Shown here: piece after piece, positions 1 to 9,169 of the stretch
How the letters are laid out: each line of letters opens with the position of its first letter
How positions within the stretch are numbered: the first letter of the stretch is position 1
Assembly (NCBI GenBank): GCA_964495785.1
Contig: CAZBXL010000004.1
Span: 29,962-93,961, forward strand
DNA length: 64,000 bases
From: RFSX01 sp964495785
GTDB lineage: Bacteria > Bacteroidota > Bacteroidia > Chitinophagales > Saprospiraceae
Direction: 5' to 3'
Translations under genes and position numbers: made by a program
Notes under the pieces: model-generated
Seen by the model: the letters and a program-made list of their open reading frames with translations, nothing else
What the model was told of the DNA's origin: nothing
Databases searched by the model: none

Positions 1-1710
1 TAAGGTACCTACAAAAACTTCTCTTGCAGCAAATGAACTCAATACAGCAATACCTATCTTCCAATCATATCCTAACGGCGCTATAGCAGGCTCTATAAAT
101 TTACCCATATGTCCGAGATAAGAATACTCAAGATCGAATGATTCTTTAGAGATGGTAACTCCATCAGCTAATTCTGATTGTGCAATCTTATATTGTTCTG
201 CAATATAACTTTCCTGGTTGGGAGAGTTTGTTGATAAGAACCATATGATTATTGAGATGGCCAGAATGACCTTACCGGCTTCTACTACAAATGACTTCGT
301 CTTCATATATACCGTTAAGAAGATATTTCTCCAATTCGGCATTCTGTAAACCGGTAATTCTAAAGACCAGAACGGATTAGATTTGACTTTGCTACGTTTG
401 CTGTAATATAGGGCTACGGCTAATGTCGCTACGACACCTATAAAGTACAATCCCAATAACGCCAATCCCTGCAATCCAAAAATAGAACCTTTCTGCTGAG
501 GCATTATCACGGCGATCAATATCGTATAGACTGGTAATCTTGCACTACAAGTCATCAATGGAGAGGCCATTATGATGGCTAATCTTTCCTTAGGATCATC
601 TATGACCCTTGTCCCCATAATAGCAGGTATAGCACATGCCCAACTGGACATCAGAGGAATAATACTCTTGCCGCTAAGACCAAATTTACGTAAGAAAGCA
701 TCTGATATAAATGAAATTCTGGAGAGATAACCTGTATGCTCAAGTACGCCTAATAGGAAAAATAATATTGCAATCTGTGGTATAAATATGATTACCCCTC
801 CTATACCTTGAATTATGGCATCAGCAACTAAGTCTTGCAACCAACTTTCTGGAATAACTGTCTTAGCATAACTTGATAAACTGGCTATCCCATTATCTAT
901 CCAATCCATAGGAAAAGCAGAAATGGTAAATACAGCTTGAAAAACAATATAGAGTACAAACAAAAATATCAGCAGCCCGTATATAGGATGTAATAAGATC
1001 TTATCCCAACTTTTAGTTGATTGTAGATAATCAAAAACCTGATCCCTTTGTATTGTTGACTTTACAATTGATGATATTATTTTTTGACGTTTGTGAAATC
1101 CGTCTTGTATTAACTTATCATCTTCTGGGCTCGGGAAAGCGATAACTCTTCTATAATTATTTTCAATTAAGTCACCTTCGAATGTATCATAGGCACTTCT
1201 ACAAACTGAATTCGGAATCTTGAAACTATTCTTTTGGATAGCCAGTTTTAGATCTTCTAATCCATCACCCGTTCTTGAATTCATGAGGATGATATCACAT
1301 CCTAAGCGATCTGAAAGTGCCTTTTGATCTATTAGTATTTTATTTTTTTCTAAGTCATCTTTATAATTAATTACTAAAACGAGAGGCACTTCAAGATCAG
1401 CTACTTCAGAAAACAACAATAGGCTATCTTCGATTTGCATTCCATTAGCAATGAAGATTATTGGAAATTCATACTCAGCGTAATTTAGAATTTCTGACTT
1501 AGCAATAACTTCTTCAGGAGCTGTCGAACTTAGAGACTTCAATCCGGGAAGATCAACAATTTCAAAACCTTCAAAAGACCCAGTCTTTCTCTCAACCGTA
1601 ACTCCACTAAAGTTTCCTACCTTCTGATTCATGCCTGTAAGCAGATTGAAAAGTGTACTCTTTCCAGAATTAGGCTTACCTACTAAGGCGATACTATCGT
1701 GTTCTTGCAT
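1..1710 (-). CDS. feoB: Ferrous iron transporter B (partial, runs off left edge)
   Basis: Inner-membrane Fe(II) uptake protein with an N-terminal G-protein domain. The ATG is at 1708-1710, and the frame is open for 570 codons to the window edge, so the C-terminus is missing. The start gives MQEHDSIALVGKPNSGKST with the G1 P-loop (GKPNSGKS); G3 (DLPG) follows near residue 50 and G4 (NYKD) near residue 115. Hydrophobic segments follow, and the last visible residues (AAREVFVGTL) match the conserved FeoB transporter core. feoA lies 2 bp upstream on the same strand, so the two are probably cotranscribed and translationally coupled. Identification is firm; the total length cannot be judged. Confidence 0.96.
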   Translation of the reverse strand, partial: MQEHDSIALVGKPNSGKSTLFNLLTGMNQKVGNFSGVTVERKTGSFEGFEIVDLPGLKSLSSTAPEEVIAKSEILNYAEYEFPIIFIANGMQIEDSLLLFSEVADLEVPLVLVINYKDDLEKNKILIDQKALSDRLGCDIILMNSRTGDGLEDLKLAIQKNSFKIPNSVCRSAYDTFEGDLIENNYRRVIAFPSPEDDKLIQDGFHKRQKIISSIVKSTIQRDQVFDYLQSTKSWDKILLHPIYGLLIFLFVLYIVFQAVFTISAFPMDWIDNGIASLSSYAKTVIPESWLQDLVADAIIQGIGGVIIFIPQIAILFFLLGVLEHTGYLSRISFISDAFLRKFGLSGKSIIPLMSSWACAIPAIMGTRVIDDPKERLAIIMASPLMTCSARLPVYTILIAVIMPQQKGSIFGLQGLALLGLYFIGVVATLAVALYYSKRSKVKSNPFWSLELPVYRMPNWRNIFLTVYMKTKSFVVEAGKVILAISIIIWFLSTNSPNQESYIAEQYKIAQSELADGVTISKESFDLEYSYLGHMGKFIEPAIAPLGYDWKIGIAVLSSFAAREVFVGTL

Positions 1711-1712
1711 CG

Positions 1713-1937
1713 CTATATTTTTATAAGGTCTATACTATCAAAATCTGATGCTCTAAGACTTAACATCTTACCACCGACTGTGAAGTTGACAAGCTGAGTG
1801 TAAGATGGACTGTAGTTCTTAGTGAGGACGGTGCCTAAGGATATACCATTGGCTAATAGATATTTACGAAACTCAATGTCACCTTTAATCTCTATAACAA
1901 TAGCTCGCTCGCCTTCTAATATTGTGTGCTTATCCAA
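1713..1937 (-). CDS. feoA: FeoA, ferrous iron transport accessory protein
   Basis: A 74-residue SH3-like cytosolic protein thought to assist FeoB in Fe(II) uptake. The size fits free-standing FeoA (about 75-80 residues), and the segment around residues 27-45 (LLANGISLGTVLTKN...) has the usual FeoA pattern of a Gly-rich turn followed by beta-strands. The TAG stop ends 2 bp before the feoB ATG, so this is a two-gene operon transcribed leftwards. A near-perfect palindrome at 1971-1993 lies just upstream and is a good candidate for iron-responsive control. Confidence 0.9.
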   Translation of the reverse strand: MDKHTILEGERAIVIEIKGDIEFRKYLLANGISLGTVLTKNYSPSYTQLVNFTVGGKMLSLRASDFDSIDLIKI

Positions 1938-1970
1938 TCGGAAAATTGATTTGAATACAAATAAATATAA

Positions 1971-1993
1971 TTATTTGGATTTAATCTAAATAA
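1971..1993. promoter_or_regulatory. 23-bp palindrome upstream of feoAB, putative iron-regulator operator
   Basis: The arms are TTATTTGGATT and AATCTAAATAA around a central T. They form an 11-bp inverted repeat with one mismatch (G against T). The site ends 34 bp upstream of the feoA start codon, in the gap shared with the divergent fdhD gene. Its length and symmetry are like Fur- or DtxR-family operators, which commonly control feoAB. Which regulator binds cannot be read from the sequence, and the function is inferred. Confidence 0.5.
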
Positions 1994-2119
1994 AATACAA
2001 ATTCTTATTATTAATGATCCAACAGGCACACTAAGATTAACCACGATCTAATTACAATCGTAATTGACTAACTTGCTTTTAGAATAGAATGAAACAAAAA
2101 AATCTTGAAATGACATCTC

Positions 2120-2938
2120 ATGAAGGATAAGATCGCTACCATAAGAAAATTAGAAATTTATAGATATATCGATAATGAGAAACTGAAAGTAGAAGATAGT
2201 ATATCTATAGAAGAACCATTAGAGATAGTTTTAAATTCTGCTACACTTGATAAACCTAAGTCTATCTCTATAACTATGAGAACTCCTGGAGATGACAAAG
2301 CATTGGCACTCGGCTTTCTGATGACTGAGGGTATCATTAATAATATGATACAAATCGAATCCGTCAAAGTAGGAGAAAATAAAATCATTATAGGAATAAA
2401 GTCTGATGTAACATTAGATTTAAAAAAACTTGATAGACACTTTTACACTTCAAGCAGTTGCGGTGTATGTGGTAAGTCAAGCATAGAATCTGTCAATACC
2501 ATATCTGATTACGAACCAACATATCACAACTTATCTATTAGATCCGAAGTCATCAAATTACTACCTGCTGCACTAAGAGAAGCTCAGGATATATTTCTAC
2601 AAACTGGAGGGCTACATGCAGCAGCGCTTTGTGATATTAATGGATCGATTATAAGTATTACAGAAGATGTAGGTAGACATAATGCTTTAGATAAATTAAT
2701 CGGTCATCAATTCATAAAAGATACATTACCCTTAGATAAATCTATTGTTCTACTGAGTGGTCGTATTAGTTTTGAATTGGTTCAAAAATCTATAATGGCG
2801 GGTGTACAATGTATTGTTGCAGTAGGTGCTCCGTCAAGCTTAGCGGTAGAATTAGCTGATGAGTATGATGTCACAATAGTCGGTTTTGCTAAAGCCAATA
2901 AGTTTAATGTATATACTGGTCATCACAGGATACAATAG
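2120..2938 (+). CDS. fdhD: FdhD sulfurtransferase for molybdenum cofactor of formate dehydrogenase
   Basis: Cytosolic protein of 272 residues. FdhD passes sulfur from a cysteine desulfurase to the bis-MGD cofactor before it is inserted into formate dehydrogenase. The diagnostic CxxC motif is present at C114-G-V-C117 inside SSSCGVCGKSS, and the later segment TGGLHAAAL...EDVGRHNALDKLIG is a family hallmark. The length is typical. The next gene on the same strand, 155 bp downstream, is the expected client, a bis-MGD oxidoreductase. This makes a minimal maturation-plus-enzyme pair. Confidence 0.95.
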   Translation: MKDKIATIRKLEIYRYIDNEKLKVEDSISIEEPLEIVLNSATLDKPKSISITMRTPGDDKALALGFLMTEGIINNMIQIESVKVGENKIIIGIKSDVTLDLKKLDRHFYTSSSCGVCGKSSIESVNTISDYEPTYHNLSIRSEVIKLLPAALREAQDIFLQTGGLHAAALCDINGSIISITEDVGRHNALDKLIGHQFIKDTLPLDKSIVLLSGRISFELVQKSIMAGVQCIVAVGAPSSLAVELADEYDVTIVGFAKANKFNVYTGHHRIQ

Positions 2939-3093
2939 AAATATTCTTGTTTTGATATGACTACTGAAAATCAATTTATAAGAGAATACTACTTGTTAGA
3001 ATTCTTATCTTTTCAATATAAATCATCGGTGACTATTGTCCAATACAAAAGTGACTATTAAGTATAATTTAGAATCGTTATCTTAGACTATAT

Positions 3094-5397
3094 ATGAAAG
3101 AAGAAAAAGAAATAAAGGCAGCCCTGACATCTGAAAAGTTGACTGGAATTAATTTGGATAGACCTAAGAAATCTGCTGCGGGATTACCTGCTGTCGTTTC
3201 TTCTATGAAACATATATCCTCTGAAGCAGGACTTATAAGAGGTAATAAAGCGCTATTAGAACTTAATCAAAAAGGAGGCATTGATTGCCCTGGGTGTGCA
3301 TGGCCTGATCCTGATGATGACAGAAGTAGTGTCGCCGAATATTGTGAAAATGGCGCTAAGGCCATAGCAGAAGAAGCCACTAAGAAAACATTAAAGCCTC
3401 AGTTTTTTACTGATAACAGCGTCGAGCACTTAGCACAATTATCTGATTATGAAATAGGAAGGTCTGGCAGAATAGCACAGCCGATGTATCTAGCAGAAGG
3501 AGCAAGTCACTACGCAGAACTAAGTTGGGCGGAAGCTTTCGAAAAAATAGGTCAACACTTAAATAATTTAGCAAGTCCTAATGAGGCTATCTTTTATACT
3601 TCAGGAAGGACGAGTAATGAAGCTGCATTTTTATATCAATTATTTGTAAGAGCTTACGGGACCAATAATCTTCCTGACTGCAGTAATATGTGTCATGAAA
3701 GTAGTGGCGCTGCCCTATCTGAAACATTGGGTATAGGCAAAGGCTCTGTCACATTACAAGATTTCTATGAGACAGAGTTAATCATCATCATGGGTCAGAA
3801 TCCTGGGACTAATCATCCCAGAATGTTAAGTGCTCTTGAGAAAGCCAAATTTAATGGAGCAAAAATCATATCAGTCAATCCACTTAAGGAAGCGGGGTTA
3901 ATGGGATTTAATCATCCGCAAAGACTTAAAGGCATTCTTGGTCTTGCCACAGAACTGACTGATCTATATCTCCAGATAAGGATCAATGCAGACATGGCAT
4001 TACTACAAGCTATGGCTAAGATGCTGATATTAAAAGAAGAGAAGAAAGATGGTGTCTTAGATCTTTCCTTTATAGACCAAAAAACAAATGGCTACCAACA
4101 GTATTTAGATCATCTATATACCTTAGATCTTGACTCACTTATATCAGAGACAGGTTTAGAAAGATCTCTTATAGAGCAAGCTGTAGAGCTTATCGCAAAT
4201 AAGAAAAAAATTATTATCTGTTGGGCCATGGGCCTTACCCAACATAAGAACTCTGTCAACACGCTCAAAGAAATCGTCAACATCTTACTCTTAAAAGGGA
4301 GCATCGGTAAGCCTGGTGCTGGGACTTGTCCTGTTAGAGGTCATAGTAATGTCCAAGGCGACAGAACGATGGGTATACATGAAAAACCAGCCACATACAT
4401 TCTGGATAATATTGAAAAAGTCTTTGACTTTTCTCCACCACGTGAGCATGGATATGATACTGTGGGAGCTATAGAAGCTATGTATGAAGGTAAGGCTAAA
4501 GTCTTCTTTGGCTTAGGAGGTAATTTTCTATCTGCTACTCCGGACACCAATTATACAGCCAGAGCTCTGCAGAATTGCAACCTAACGGTACACGTATCAA
4601 CGAAGCTCAACAGAAGTCACTTAGTACATGGCAAAGAAGCCATTATCCTACCCTGCTTAGCAAGGACTGATATAGATATAGTTAATGGCAAAAAGCAGTT
4701 TGTCTCTGTAGAGAATTCCATGGGAGTTGTACATACGAGCCAAGGAAGCTTGCAACCAGTCTCTGATAAGCTGTTAAGTGAGCCCGCAATTATTTGTCAT
4801 TTGGCAAAAGCCACATTAAAAAACTCTGTAGTTCATTGGGACAGATACGCTGAGCATTATGATTATATACGAGATGATATAGAGCAGGTTATTAAAGGGT
4901 TTGAAAATTATAATGAAAGAGTGAGAGAACCTGCTGGTTTCTATTTACCTAATTGTGCTCGAGATAATAGATATGAAACTAAAAGCGGTAAAGCAGAATT
5001 CTCAGTATCAAAATATGAGGGTATCACTATCGGCAAAGATGAATTTATTATGATGACAGTCAGAAGTCATGATCAATTCAATACAACCATCTACGGTCTC
5101 AATGATAGATACCGAGGCATTCATAATGAAAGACGTATTATTATGATGAACCCTGCTGATATGAAAGATCTAAATCTTAATGAAAAAGACATTGTCGATC
5201 TGTATAATTATGATGATGATAGAATACGTGTTGCAGAGACATTTTTAGTCGTTCCGTATGAGATTCCAACACGATGTGTTGCAACATACTTTCCAGAAGC
5301 CAATGTGCTTATCTCTATAAAACAGAAAGCCTATAAGAGCAACACGCCTGCATCTAAATCTTGTATCATAAAAATTAAAAAACAAAAAGATAAATAA
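3094..5397 (+). CDS. FdhF/YdeP-family molybdopterin oxidoreductase
   Basis: A 767-residue bis-MGD oxidoreductase of the formate dehydrogenase-like YdeP branch. The N-terminal motif CPGCAWPDP (C65, C68, with C84 nearby) is characteristic of this branch, and C200 in the stretch SNMCHESSG is the likely Mo ligand. No UGA codon occurs, so it is a Cys form and not a selenoprotein. Central Rossmann-like cofactor-binding parts and a C-terminal molydopterin dinucleotide-binding domain (about 650-760) are present. No Tat or Sec signal is visible, so it should be cytoplasmic. Neighbouring fdhD supports a molybdoenzyme. No iron-sulfur or diaphorase partner subunit is encoded beside it, so the electron acceptor, and whether formate is the substrate, are unknown. 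Confidence 0.88.
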   Translation: MKEEKEIKAALTSEKLTGINLDRPKKSAAGLPAVVSSMKHISSEAGLIRGNKALLELNQKGGIDCPGCAWPDPDDDRSSVAEYCENGAKAIAEEATKKTLKPQFFTDNSVEHLAQLSDYEIGRSGRIAQPMYLAEGASHYAELSWAEAFEKIGQHLNNLASPNEAIFYTSGRTSNEAAFLYQLFVRAYGTNNLPDCSNMCHESSGAALSETLGIGKGSVTLQDFYETELIIIMGQNPGTNHPRMLSALEKAKFNGAKIISVNPLKEAGLMGFNHPQRLKGILGLATELTDLYLQIRINADMALLQAMAKMLILKEEKKDGVLDLSFIDQKTNGYQQYLDHLYTLDLDSLISETGLERSLIEQAVELIANKKKIIICWAMGLTQHKNSVNTLKEIVNILLLKGSIGKPGAGTCPVRGHSNVQGDRTMGIHEKPATYILDNIEKVFDFSPPREHGYDTVGAIEAMYEGKAKVFFGLGGNFLSATPDTNYTARALQNCNLTVHVSTKLNRSHLVHGKEAIILPCLARTDIDIVNGKKQFVSVENSMGVVHTSQGSLQPVSDKLLSEPAIICHLAKATLKNSVVHWDRYAEHYDYIRDDIEQVIKGFENYNERVREPAGFYLPNCARDNRYETKSGKAEFSVSKYEGITIGKDEFIMMTVRSHDQFNTTIYGLNDRYRGIHNERRIIMMNPADMKDLNLNEKDIVDLYNYDDDRIRVAETFLVVPYEIPTRCVATYFPEANVLISIKQKAYKSNTPASKSCIIKIKKQKDK

Positions 5398-5401
5398 GGC
5401 T

Positions 5402-6097
5402 TTAGTTTGCTGCAGACAGCTTGAAACGTTTACCTACTAAATAACTCACCCAGAATACCCATATGGAATCCAATATAAAAGATATGATTTGTATAGGCGG
5501 TAGGTAGTCGATTAAATACTTAGTTTCAAATATAAAAAATACAATGAGACTCAAGCATACACAGAACATACCATAATAAGAATGAAGGCCTAAGTAGTCT
5601 CTGTTTTTATAATATTCTAAGAATAGTGGAATTAAAGCAATCAGTCCAAGAATTCCAGTGATGGTAACAAAAGTATCATGCATCTGGGTGCTTAGAAATA
5701 TAAACATTGTCATAGACAGCATTCCTGCATATTTTGTTATAGTTATATTTCTATTTTGATCATTAAAAATATGAGGGATTATATAGAAGAAAGATATCAT
5801 CCCAATAGCTAAGATGACATGACCTACCTTAGCAGTGATACGTATCTTCTGAAATAGATCACTATCGCTGTTGTCTAACATCAAGTCACAGAACAGATTG
5901 TTAGAATAACTATAAAAACCTCCTTCTTCTAATAAAAAATTATATGCTGATAGGTGCAGTATCACATAAAATATAATACAAGTCGGTGCTAAAAATATGA
6001 TTTGACTTTTTTTCAAGATAGGTACCTCTAATTTGTATTGTTGCTTGATTGTTAAGCGTAATATATTATAAATGAACACCTTAGAGCAATAGAACAA
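5402..6097 (-). CDS. Multi-pass membrane protein of unknown function
   Basis: About six or seven hydrophobic segments span 231 residues, with the first at roughly residues 33-55 and further ones to the C-terminus. The pattern NNLFCDLM after the first segment recalls DUF998-type membrane proteins, but I do not assign it. The ATG at 6097 gives an unusual N-terminus. A TTG about 26 codons further in (reading LKKSQIIF) sits just before the first membrane segment and could be the real start. It converges on the preceding oxidoreductase with only 4 bp between the stops, leaving no room for a terminator. Confidence 0.6.
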   Translation of the reverse strand: MFYCSKVFIYNILRLTIKQQYKLEVPILKKSQIIFLAPTCIIFYVILHLSAYNFLLEEGGFYSYSNNLFCDLMLDNSDSDLFQKIRITAKVGHVILAIGMISFFYIIPHIFNDQNRNITITKYAGMLSMTMFIFLSTQMHDTFVTITGILGLIALIPLFLEYYKNRDYLGLHSYYGMFCVCLSLIVFFIFETKYLIDYLPPIQIISFILDSIWVFWVSYLVGKRFKLSAAN

Positions 6098-6373
6098 AAT
6101 CTATATCAAATTAGGCGACTCGTAACCAAGTTAAATGAATGATGAAGGTAATGAAATTGATGATTAGCATAATGAAAATTTTAAAGCAATCAATTTCTAT
6201 ACTTAGAGTAAATAAATTTTTATTCTAAACATTTTACAAATCAGAATTCTCTTTTTATTATAAATATTGAGTATTAAATAATGCCGCATGTTGGTTTATA
6301 ACAACTCAATTTTGCTTTATCTATATTTGAACATCAAACATTAAATATCTTATATTTTAAATATCAGAAAAAC

Positions 6374-6937
6374 ATGAGCATCTCCCAATCATTATTAGAT
6401 AGATCTGAATCTCGATGTGAACTTTGTAGTCGTGGTAACGAATTATCAATACACGTCGTAAGCCCAAGATCTGGAGATAATGACACTGATGTCGTTGTTG
6501 TATGCTCTGATTGCAGTAATCAGTTAGAAGACACCAAAAACTTAAATGAAAATCACTGGAGATGCCTCAATGAAAGCATGTGGAATGCAGAACCATCTGT
6601 ACAAGTCACCGTCTATAGATTATTAAACGAATTGTCTCATACCTCATGGGCAACGGATCTAAAAAATCAAATTTATATGGATGAAACGACCACAGAATGG
6701 GCAGAGTCATCTGACTCTACGGCCATTGTCCATAAAGATGCCAATGGACATATCCTCCAATCTGGAGATAGTGTCGTACTGATCCAAGATCTCAAAGTGA
6801 AAGGGGCTAACTTCACAGCTAAGCGAGGAACAGCAGTACGACGTATCTCGCTCGTGCATGATAATCCTAATCATATAGAAGGCCGCGTTGAAGATCAACA
6901 TATAGTTATACTGACTCAGTATGTCAAAAAAACATAG
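6374..6937 (+). CDS. yjdM: YjdM/PhnA-family zinc-ribbon protein
   Basis: 187 residues with an N-terminal zinc ribbon (C15/C18 and C44/C47) and a C-terminal PhnA domain from about residue 115, recognised by the pattern of GDSVVLIQDLKVKG and a final VKK. The family was once linked to phosphonate use because its E. coli member lies near phn genes. The biochemical role is not established, and this neighbourhood holds no phn genes. The middle part (about 50-110) is longer than in the short E. coli form, as is common in Bacteroidota. Single gene with its own 276-bp upstream region, in which I see no feature. Confidence 0.85.
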   Translation: MSISQSLLDRSESRCELCSRGNELSIHVVSPRSGDNDTDVVVVCSDCSNQLEDTKNLNENHWRCLNESMWNAEPSVQVTVYRLLNELSHTSWATDLKNQIYMDETTTEWAESSDSTAIVHKDANGHILQSGDSVVLIQDLKVKGANFTAKRGTAVRRISLVHDNPNHIEGRVEDQHIVILTQYVKKT

Positions 6938-7006
6938 GCATTATTAAACATTTGTTAAGCTGAATATTATAATACCTCAGGTGATACAAAAAATCTATTT
7001 TTAGTT

Positions 7007-7714
7007 ATGCGTAACTATCTTGCATATTATGTTCTAACAATCTTACTTCTCTGCTGCTCGTGTAGTCCAAAAATGTATTATCAAGAAGGATACATAGACA
7101 GCGATATACCGGCCGTGCAGAATGCATCAAATTCTGACATCTATTTTGAAACTCGATTTGCTGGTGATGCTATAGACTACCTAATTTTTGAACTCGATAT
7201 AGAAAATAGCTCAGATCAGGACTTACCGCTTTCTGTATTAGATATTTCCCTCGTCCTTCAAGATTATGATAATAATGAAACAATGGAGATATATCCGTTT
7301 GATAAAAACACATTAATAAAAGAATTAGAAGAAAGAAGGCGAATACTCAAAAGCGAAAAAAGAACGAGAAACATTGCTGGTATTGTAGGAGTAGGACTAA
7401 GTGTTTTTGCAGTAGGTGCTTCTGGAAATACATACGATGCACTTAATGCTGCTGCTATCGCAACTGACATCACCGCAGAAATCATATATGACAATAGGTC
7501 ATACGCCTTAATGGATGGAGATATAGAAACGCAGACACAATATGTAGATGAATGGGTTCTGGATGATGTCCTTATACCATCTGATATGACCACATCATAC
7601 GACCTTATTTTTCCCAGCACCTTAATTAATGGCAAGGCTATTCTTAATATCCAAAATGATGATATCAGGTATAAGCAAGAATATGTATTTGAAATCGTAG
7701 AACTCAAACAATAA
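7007..7714 (+). CDS. Lipoprotein of unknown function
   Basis: 235 residues with a lipoprotein signal: a hydrophobic run at about 8-15 followed by LLLCCSCS, where C16, C17 or C19 could be lipidated. The mature part starts with a predicted beta-rich region (to about 100), then a basic segment rich in Lys/Arg/Glu. A Gly/Ala-rich stretch at about 125-160 resembles a glycine-zipper membrane segment. I do not recognise the family. It sits between yjdM and a glycosyltransferase without an obvious operon link. Confidence 0.6.
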   Translation: MRNYLAYYVLTILLLCCSCSPKMYYQEGYIDSDIPAVQNASNSDIYFETRFAGDAIDYLIFELDIENSSDQDLPLSVLDISLVLQDYDNNETMEIYPFDKNTLIKELEERRRILKSEKRTRNIAGIVGVGLSVFAVGASGNTYDALNAAAIATDITAEIIYDNRSYALMDGDIETQTQYVDEWVLDDVLIPSDMTTSYDLIFPSTLINGKAILNIQNDDIRYKQEYVFEIVELKQ

Positions 7715-7898
7715 ATTCTCTTCTAATCTCAATCTGTTATAAGTCTATCTCTTTTCTTCTGATCTTAATTCAATTATTTCGGTATGCCCCATTGAGCCTA
7801 TTGAGCTAAATTTTGTCTTTAGATCATGATTATTATTTTAGTCTATCTTTAGCTTCGAGATATGAAGATTATTAAATTGTATGTAACAATAAATCGCT

Positions 7899-9152
7899 TT
7901 GTCAGATCGGCGCATTATATATAGCTTATTTTTTCTCTGCCTAATCGTCAGAATACTATTCAAAGTTCTAAGTGGATATGATAACTACGAACTATTCGTA
8001 GATGCTCACCGCTACGATATTCTAAGTACTCAAATATTATATGGTAATTACAACCTTGATATTGTAGCTTATCTATCGGCCCCATTATACTCTTATACCT
8101 TAGCATTTTTTAAGTCCATCTCGATGAATTATTGGGAGACTATTACTGTAGCTTATCAATTTATAATGATAAGTATCTCTGCAGTATATATTTATAAAAT
8201 AACGCTACATCTATTCAAAAATAAACTGCAAGGCATAGTCGCTGCATTAGTATACATATTCTATCCCTTGACATTATGGCTCAACTTTACATTTACACAA
8301 GAGACCACGTTTCAAGCTTATTTTATATTTTTCATTTATCATTTTTTGATCTGTATTAATTCTAAACGTTTCACATCTCTCATTCTATCCACCCTCTTCC
8401 TTTCATTGGCATTATTGACTAAGTCGCATATCCTTATTTTGATACCATTTGTATCATTAATATTCATAGCTAATAAAAATTTAAAATATGCGATTCTATT
8501 TCCATTGTTTGTATTCATATACACAATACCACATGGATTAGTTAATCTTAAATTGCATGATATCTACACCTTCTCAAGCCATGGTAATGCATCATTCTTT
8601 CTTCTTGGACACAGTGATGAGACATACTATTGCCTGACGGAAAGAGCTGGTGATCTGGGCGAATTTTCAGTATATGGATGTGATCCATCTTTTGTTTTTG
8701 ACACGAGCTATGTAGATCATACATATGGAAAAATTAATCTGCTTCCCGTCAGACAAAGAGATCAACTTAGAAAAAAAATTGCATTCGATTGGATAAAAAA
8801 TAATCCAACAAAATATCTCAAACTTAAGCTCATTGGTATTGAAAGATTTCTATTGCCAGGATTAGATAGACGACAATATAGATTTAGTTATTTCTCACTA
8901 AGTCTGATAATAGGCTTATTGATTTACATACCTGGATATTACCACCTGTATAATCAATTGAGGACAGGTTGGAAGAGACATCTTCTACTGCCGAGTATCG
9001 TTGTCGTTATAGGGGCGATCTTTATTGTCTTTTTTCCAGTAAATAGATTTAGAGTCATAACACTCGAGCCATTGCTTATTATATATGCGAGTTGTTATTA
9101 CATTAAATTGATCCCTGAAAAGATAAAATCAAAACTAAAGTTCATTTATTGA
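7899..9152 (+). CDS. GT-C-type membrane glycosyltransferase (GT39/ArnT-like)
   Basis: 417 residues with about ten hydrophobic segments. An early luminal loop contains VDAHRYDILSTQIL, matching the acidic loop after TM1 typical of polyprenyl-phosphate-sugar-dependent GT-C enzymes (PMT, ArnT). These enzymes move a sugar from a lipid carrier to protein or lipid on the periplasmic face. The start is a TTG at 7899: an in-frame stop lies just upstream and no ATG occurs before the loop. A 20-codon ORF starting with ATG at 7862 overlaps the TTG in another frame. Donor and acceptor cannot be told from the sequence. Confidence 0.7.
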   Translation: MSDRRIIYSLFFLCLIVRILFKVLSGYDNYELFVDAHRYDILSTQILYGNYNLDIVAYLSAPLYSYTLAFFKSISMNYWETITVAYQFIMISISAVYIYKITLHLFKNKLQGIVAALVYIFYPLTLWLNFTFTQETTFQAYFIFFIYHFLICINSKRFTSLILSTLFLSLALLTKSHILILIPFVSLIFIANKNLKYAILFPLFVFIYTIPHGLVNLKLHDIYTFSSHGNASFFLLGHSDETYYCLTERAGDLGEFSVYGCDPSFVFDTSYVDHTYGKINLLPVRQRDQLRKKIAFDWIKNNPTKYLKLKLIGIERFLLPGLDRRQYRFSYFSLSLIIGLLIYIPGYYHLYNQLRTGWKRHLLLPSIVVVIGAIFIVFFPVNRFRVITLEPLLIIYASCYYIKLIPEKIKSKLKFIY

Positions 9153-9169
9153 TCAGAAATAGTTAAAGA

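Noticed and set aside
3094..5397. Selenocysteine-containing formate dehydrogenase
   Set aside because: No in-frame TGA; the likely Mo-ligand position is a Cys codon (residue 200).
7264..7707. 147-residue antisense ORF inside the lipoprotein gene
   Set aside because: It is a shadow frame of 7007-7714 with no start context, recognisable family or signal of its own.
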